Shown here piece after piece: positions 57,977 to 64,000 of a DNA stretch of 64,000 bases. The position numbers were made by a program, and so were the translations under genes. This DNA comes from Adiantum capillus-veneris (Eukaryota > Streptophyta > Polypodiopsida > Polypodiales > Pteridaceae): positions 144,034,741-144,098,740 of the forward strand of contig CM043945.1 in NCBI GenBank assembly GCA_014529385.2, read 5' to 3'. Position 1 is the stretch's first letter. Each line of letters begins with the position of its first letter. The notes under the pieces were generated by a model that had not been told where the DNA came from, ran no database searches, and saw only the letters and a program-made list of their open reading frames with translations.

Positions 57977-60900
57977 ATGGCATCTGATCGTGGCATTGCC
58001 GTTGGTGGTGAAGGGAGTGCAAGCAATGCCTCGCCCAGCGATGGTGAGAGCATGGACTTCTCTGGAGGTTTGTTTCTTTTCCTCGTCGACGGTTTCTTGT
58101 ATGCTTATGTATGGCGATAATTGATTTACTTGCACTATGCTGGTGTTGGTTTTGATTGTCGGTCCTGGTTTCTTCTTGCTTGTGAGCGACGCACTCAAAA
58201 ACGTTTCTTGCGCTGGCGTTCTTTTCCCGCTCCTGGCGCTTGGTTTCTGTTCTGCTTGCAAGTGATGTACTCGAGACGGTTGCGGTGACATCATTTCATT
58301 CCCTGCTTTTTTGAGGTGGTCCTGCCTACCATGGGCTAGTGTTGCTCCATTTGCTTTTGTTGCATTAGGAGCACCGCTGATTGAGAAGACTGTTTTCTCC
58401 CTTGGCGGATAGGTTTGGCATGTGTTGACGTTGTTTTTGAGCTTAAATTTGTGTTCGGTCATTGCCTCGTCGATGGTGTCTTCCAATGCTTAGCTGTGGT
58501 GATAATTGAGTTACTTGCTCTATGCTAGTGTTGTTTTTTTATTCCTGGTCCTGCTTTCTTTCGGCTTGTGTGCGATGCACTCGAGAACAGTCTTATGCTA
58601 GTATTGTCATCCTGGCTCCTGCTCTGCTGGTTTTTCCCCTACTGCAGGTGATGCAATCGAGATGTTGGCAGTGACATCGTTCGCTGTTTTTTGTGAGGTG
58701 GTCCTGCTGCCCCTTGCTGTATTCACGAAGTAGCTCCTGTGCCACAACCCCAATACGGGCACTATTGAAAACAGGGGACAGCCCCTTGCTGCCCCTCTGA
58801 CCTGCTGCAAGTGTAAGGCATGCAGCCTCCTGTCTGGACTAATCACTGGCAGCACAGCCACCTGCTGTGCGCTCGATAAACAGCCCCGCAAGGCAGCCTG
58901 TCTCTGAAGCAAACCGAGCCCCTCTGTTGGGTCAACTGGCGACCAGCACAGCACCCTACTGTGCTTGACTGAACGGCTCCCTTGGGCGAGTGTATTCCCA
59001 GGCGAGCGCACCCACGACGCCCCGCTCAAAACCTACGTTTTTTGAGTTCTCTGTGTGACTAGCCCACTGCTGGAGCGTTGAACCCGAAGGTTTGATAATT
59101 ATGCATTATGCATGTCCGTAGGAGATAATCCCTTGGGCTTTCGGAATGTGCTTTCACATTTGGCCTCACGACCTACCACTATTAATACACCAAGGGGACT
59201 CGTGCCCACGTAGCATCCCCTCTTGGGTTCTCGTTATGCCTTTCCCTAGGAGAGCCTTCCCACAACGAAGGCCTCTCATCGGTTTGGAGCCCTCGAGGCC
59301 TCGGAGCATGAAGGAGAGCTAGTCTCGAGAGGCGGAGAAGAGGTGGAGGGTCCCGAAATGTTCTACAAAAAAGGGACCCGTAACACTCACCCCTCCCCCA
59401 AAAAAGCTCGATGTCCTCATCGAGTGCACGTACATTATCCTCAAAGCAATAATCCCCCTCCTCCGGGCGTGGTTTATCTTGTTGAACACCGTGTGCATGT
59501 ACATATCTAGTTTCCTCTACTGCCACAATTTTATTCCAAGCAATCAACCAAAAAAAGTCGTTACATTGCCAACCCCGCATCTTCGATTCGCATGTCGACG
59601 ATCTACCTTGATGGCTCCAGCCAGCGTATAATTTATTTGTTGTCTCGTTACCCTGAGTCCAGTGACTCCATCTCAGCCAATGCCGTCCCATAATCAGAAG
59701 CATGTGTGTATTCATTCTCCCAGCATACCTCTTATCATCCTTGATCTTGCATTTTACCATCGTGGCTCGACTCCCAGCCATTAGCCAATTGATACAGCTC
59801 GGGTGAGGCGCGGGCTGGTGCTCACCGGTGGAGCCCGTGCACCCGTGAAACGAATCGTGTCTTACATCAGCCCTGTCTTCATCGTGTGCTCGTGTCACAT
59901 TTCTTACCTCCGTGCCTTGCTCGTGACTACCCAACCCTTCAAGCATCATCCATACCAAAAATGTTAGCACCATCGGAGTGCCCAATCTACATAATTGGGG
60001 GCCCCATGCCCTGTTTTGCAGTTTCCGAAGTCGGTCACCCGAGTGGTTCATGCGTATTCCTGCACCAGACAGCCTACTTGCTGTCCTCTGTTTAGTCTTG
60101 TTTTGGTCCAGCATAACCTGTTGATATGTATCAGTCCATGTGAGCAATCGTTGGCCCATCGGTTCAAATTCATTTTTCTCATTTCCTGTTCAACCAGCAT
60201 GTTTTTCTCGAGGGGAATTCCATCAGCCATCTGTGGCCCGCATTCGAACAAGCCTATGCTGATCCATTAAGTGCAATTCTTGTCCTTGTACATCCCATCT
60301 ATCAAGGCCCGAAAACGACCCTAATCCTCCTGGCTTAGCCTTGCATCGGCCAAGCGCATTCCGTTGTGCTGTGTTCGGTCATATCATAACCAACACATCA
60401 CAACATTGGCTACCTTCTCCCGAGTCCCATACGACATTCTTCCCACATTTTGTCTCTCCACCTAAGTGGTCCTCGCCATGGAGCCCCAGCCATAAAGCAT
60501 CAAACACCTACTTTCACCTACTTGAAAGACCTCGCAAAGCCGCCCGCTCGGAGGGCCACCATTGGTCATTGCCACAACTTGGCTCAGGGTTCTCTAAAAG
60601 AAACCAGTCATCTCGCATGTCTTCACCGTCAGTAGGCCCTGCTCAATCACATCGAGTACCCCGCTAGGGGGCTCCTTATCCACAAACCCAAGTAGCCCCG
60701 ATCGCCATCCATGACTTTGATGGCTGCCCCGTTCAACATTGCTCCCCGTGAGCATAAGGTCCCAATACCACAACACGAGCATCACAACAAATCTGGGCTC
60801 CATCTCCCAAGACCCCCAATTACTGTCATGTTTGAAACCAAACTCGGCCCATACCATGTTACCTCCCAGCATTTTGCTTGGCTTTCCAGCCCACGTTCCA

Positions 60901-63874
60901 CTTGTCCGTGCCATCTTGACCATCGAGGAGATCGTCCATTGTATTGCAGGACTTCTCGGGTAAAGGGACAGCCAGCCCTTTCGTTGCATCATATCTGGCT
61001 TGTCAAGCCAGGCCAAGGGGCTCAAGGTCCTGAAAAAAAATTCAGTCCAAACTTTGCTCCATGGTTTCCATTCAATGGACAGTTCTCCCGTGTATCGAGT
61101 GAGTACAATGATTACGACTAGGGCACTAGTTCCTACTGACCACCGCTCACCTGCCCAAACCATCCGGATAACATACTTGGCTATCCGTTGATTCGCGGGA
61201 CACCTCCGTCAAGGGGAGTTTGAACCCTCCAGCCGCACCACATCTGATCTGTCAAACCAGGTCTGAAAACCCCAGCTCTTAATGACCAAGATTTGTGAAT
61301 ACTTCACGAATGGGCACCTTGCCCCGAGTGACAAACGCGAAACCCGGTGGTTCATTACATCTTCATCAAAGTACAATTGCACGCTCGCCATAATCTACCC
61401 CTGCCTGCCAAGGCGCATACCCGTTGAGATCAACCCCAAAGGTGTTGCCTCTAGTTCCTGCATACACCCCACTCGATGACCCTCTGCCTTTGCTAATCAT
61501 AGCACTAGCATCATGCACATGCAACGGTTGTCCCGTATCCCACAGCCCCAATCTTTTTATTTTCTGGTTATACCTTTCCTGACCCGTCTCTACTTGCAAC
61601 AGCTCACAAACCCCAGTAAGCCCAGCCTCGGGCATCGGTCCTTCATTAGCTTTTGACTTATGCATGTCTACACATGCTCGCATTTCCCCATCGCCTGAGG
61701 GGAGTGAGTCGGCAGGGTCCACCTAACGCTCCTTATCATCATCCTCACTTGAGTAACCCACAATCTTGCCACCTGGCTTGCAGGCAGGGTCCACCTAACG
61801 CTCCTTATCATCATCCTCACTTGAGTAACCCGCAATCTTGCCACGTGAGGGATTTGAAACGTGACATTTTCCAAGATTTAAACAACTTGCTTGCTTGCTC
61901 ATCCAAAAAGAAATCATATTTGGCGCAAGCTTGTTCGCATCCTTTCAAGAGCTTCGTTTCTGCGCCTCGTTCTTTGTTTGCTTTTACGAGTGTGCTGCTT
62001 GTAGGATGTTTTTTACACCCTCTTTGCTTTGCTCAACTAGTCAATGCTATGGTTAATTGGATGCTTCCTTTTCTTTTCCTCCTGCAGAGCTGCGCAGGTT
62101 CGTGAGTCTCCTCCATGTCCTGCAAGCAAACGTTCATCGTACCTGGTGGTGTCAAGCTCTGTCGGCTCGCCCCCAAATCCGGGCTTCGAGGAAATCATAT
62201 CTGGGAAGAGGTGTAGGCGTGCCTTGCTTCAAGGAAGCCTTGCTATCGATCCCGCTAGCAGTGCAGGTATGGCCAGTGTGCAGAATCATTCTTTGTGGAA
62301 CAGGCTTGACGTGTCTGCGATGTTCTTTGCTGCAATGCACTCTTGAGTGTTGAGTTGTGTTAAGATGGTGCTCTGCTTTTTTTTGCAGGCAAAGGATACT
62401 CTCCACTAGGGGAGGAGTGCGCACAAGCACTGTCTTCATCTCAACAACAACTTCCTTGCCCAACTCACGAATTAAGCAAAGGTGCAGCCTCATTTCTGAA
62501 GTTAGCCAATCTTCAGCTGCTCACAATGTCTTGGACAACGGCAAGCTACTGGACAAAGGGAAAAGCCTGTTAGTCAAGGAAACCTTGCTGCTATTCGTGA
62601 TTAGCAATATAGATGAGGGTAGTAAACCTTTCTCCATAGAGGGAAGAATCTTGAATTGGTATGACACATACCGTTCCATCTCCCCTGGGCAAAAGAAAAA
62701 TGCACGTTACTTCAAATTTGACATCGTCGATGCCGATTGCATCGACACAATCACGGTACATCATCGTGTGGATCCCTTCATTGAGACCTACACCAGGAAG
62801 CTCAAGATCGGCTTGTTCGTTAGGATTGACTGTCCTCTTGTGAGGGCTAAAAACCATAATGATGTTGGGTCAGCTTTGTTCTCCTTGCATGTCGGTGCGT
62901 TGACAACCATTCGACCTTGTGACCCATTCCTTGTTTCTTTAGCTTTCTATCCTGAGACCAAGATAAGCACATTTCTTGCTGACGCTACAATTTCCGAGAC
63001 TACTAGCCCATGTCCACCCTTAGCGACACTGGCGTTTGTTGTCTTGCAAAGTTGTAATGACAATTGGCACTACATTTGGGGATTTGGTTGTTGCTGATGG
63101 ACTGACCCCAGACGACAAAGCAGTTGTACGTATCAGAAGCATTGGCTTCAACGTTTATTTCTTTCGATGTTGACAAACCTTTTGTCATATGTAGGTGAGC
63201 TTTGTCAACTCTCAAAAGCATGACTATGATCGAGTCATGGCCGAGATGGCTAGGGAGGACATTGTTATGTTTGTGGCTAGGAATATTGGCCTCCTTGTTG
63301 GCAAAGTGCGCACATTGTTTGTTCTAGACGTCACAACTTTGGCCCCCGTGCGAGGATCACGCTTAAAACAAGAATTGACCACAACATTTCATAGACAATG
63401 TGAGATTCTCGGCTACAATAGAGAGGTGACTTTGCATGCTTTGTGCTCAACCAGATAAAGACATCTTTAGTGGTCTTTACATGTTTGTTTTTTTTGTAGG
63501 TTGTGGGGACTTTGTGCTTTGTGAACTTCAATAGAGCTCTTTTGCATTCCCAGTGCTCAGTTTGTGACTCGCGGAAGGTGAAGAAGGTTGAAGGCCGACC
63601 ATGTTGTTCTCTTTGTGATAAAGATCACGTCATCAACACGACTGTCAGGCTGGAGGCACAGATCCGAAGCAGCATTGACAAACATGCTGTGACAGTTCAA
63701 GTGTTAGGGTCTATGGTGGATCGCCTTCTGGCCTTGCCAAGGAGCTTTAAGGAGGTCTACATGGAGAGCATTCCAGAGGCGAGGGATATCTTATCGACAT
63801 CTATTGTCGAGTGTGTGTTCAAAATTGGCACAAATGGGTCTATGATATCTTTCAATCCTCCGTTGGAAACCTAG
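57977..63874 (+). CDS. RPA1-like single-stranded-DNA-binding protein, six exons
   Basis: Exons in the model: 57977-58067, 62090-62266, 62517-62894, 63052-63125, 63195-63425, 63500-63874; 1326 nt, 441 aa. All introns have GT...AG and all phases agree. Residues 1-115 are Ser/Gly/Pro-rich. An OB fold like RPA70 DBD-A follows at about 117-215 (ISNIDEGSKPFSIEGRI, ARYFKFDIVDAD, KLKIGLFVRID). A DBD-B-like part spans about 216-317 (DIVMFVARNIGLLVGK). A DBD-C-like OB fold with a zinc ribbon (C336, C339, C353, C356) reaches the C terminus. The RPA70 N domain is absent. It would bind ssDNA in replication, repair or meiosis. Alternatives: a MEIOB-like paralogue or a Helitron-associated RPA. Exon 1 and the long intron 1 are the least certain; another acceptor at 62388 breaks the frame. 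Confidence 0.72.
59050..61880 (-). mobile_element. Possible LTR-element remnant in intron 1
   Basis: On the minus strand at 59410-59380 the sequence GATGAGGACATCGAGC is followed by a purine run TTTTTTGGGGGAGGGG and then TGAGTGTTACGGG, as at the polypurine tract and 3' LTR start of a gypsy element. A TATTAATAG on the minus strand near 59180 could be its TATA box. The region 59390-61700 is GC-richer, with long but motif-free ORFs on the minus strand (60159-59182, 61163-60594). No matching second LTR or pol motif was found, so this is tentative. Confidence 0.35.
61711..61854. repeat. 72-bp tandem duplication
   Basis: GGCAGGGTCCACCTAACGCT starts at 61711 and 61783; the units are nearly identical, suggesting a recent event. 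Confidence 0.9.
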
Positions 63875-64000
63875 ATGCTTTGAGAGCATGGATTTCCATA
63901 GCTTTTGGCCTTTCACCACGAATAACTATGCTTCCTTACCTAGATCCCTCTACAATCGATGAACTAAATTTTGGCTTGTCCATTGTATATCCAAGTTCAT
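63875..64000 (+). other. 3' flank of the RPA1-like gene
   Basis: No further ORF and no clear AATAAA before the window end. Probably 3' UTR. Confidence 0.4.

Larger units (their letters stand above)
58068..62089 (+). other. Intron 1 of the RPA1-like gene (4.0 kb)
   Basis: The donor is GGAG|GTTTGT at 58068; the acceptor that keeps frame ends at 62089 (CCTGCAGAG). A diverged direct repeat lies at 58111-58330 and 58496-58700 (both begin GGxGATAATTGAxTTACTTGC). LTR-like material occupies about 59050-61880. Additional small exons within it cannot be excluded. Confidence 0.5.

Noticed and set aside
57854..58486. 210-codon ORF on the minus strand
   Set aside because: It overlaps exon 1 of the RPA1-like gene on the other strand and shows no domain; the plus-strand exon has matching splice phases.
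59182..60159. 325-codon ORF on the minus strand
   Set aside because: It runs through the polypurine/LTR-like border, has odd Trp/His-rich composition and no family motif; probably an accident of GC-richer DNA.
60594..61163. 189-codon ORF on the minus strand
   Set aside because: No domain; overlapping ORFs of similar length lie on the plus strand.

Overview
The window is eukaryotic nuclear DNA from a land plant, most likely a seed-free plant such as a fern. It shows nested LTR retrotransposons primed with initiator-tRNA-Met-type sites, a CACTA transposon, degenerate PLS-type pentatricopeptide (PPR) fragments, a piggyBac-like transposase remnant, very long GA/CT and CA microsatellites, and one spliced gene with GT-AG introns. 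There are no bacterial operons, rRNA genes or CRISPR arrays, and no tRNA gene was recognised. The fern assignment is an inference; land plant is firm.

Layout. 1-8927: plus-strand Ty3/gypsy element of the dual-RNase-H (Tat) type. Its 5' LTR is cut by the window edge and its 3' LTR is complete. Two tandem, equal-length, related 70-aa ORFs lie between the 5' LTR and gag. It interrupts the RNase H region of an older minus-strand Ty1/copia copy (8928-10398). 10.4-14.8 kb: sparse DNA with a kinase-like relic, a roughly 40-bp minisatellite grown from a PPR helix, and a (TC)45 tract. About 15.0-36.5 kb: a nested complex. A minus-strand LTR-type element carries long degenerate coding sequence for zinc-knuckle-like, charged and coiled-coil segments but no recognisable reverse transcriptase (15.8-19.1 and 25.2-27.3 kb). 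It appears to be split by a CACTA transposon (about 19.7-25.2 kb). Its probable 5' LTR is split by a complete non-autonomous LTR element (29660-35379) with perfect AATTT target duplications.

36.5-44 kb: AT-rich DNA with a TTAA-flanked 1.3-kb inverted-repeat element, a piggyBac-like remnant, and a tandem duplication of PPR pseudogene sequence. 44.0-48.5 kb: a degenerate APE-type LINE with ORF1-like and ORF2 parts. 48.5-50.1 kb: a dense cluster of dinucleotide and GATA repeats. 50064-55219: a nearly complete minus-strand Ty1/copia element with 227-bp LTRs, inserted in a GA tract.

57.4-63.9 kb: the only gene that looks functional. It is a six-exon RPA1-like single-stranded-DNA-binding protein (441 aa in the model, two OB folds plus a zinc-ribbon OB fold). 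A TATA/G-box promoter lies upstream, and the 4-kb first intron holds LTR-like material. Nearly everything else is mobile or repeat DNA, most of it broken by stops and frameshifts; the insertion order can be read from what interrupts what.
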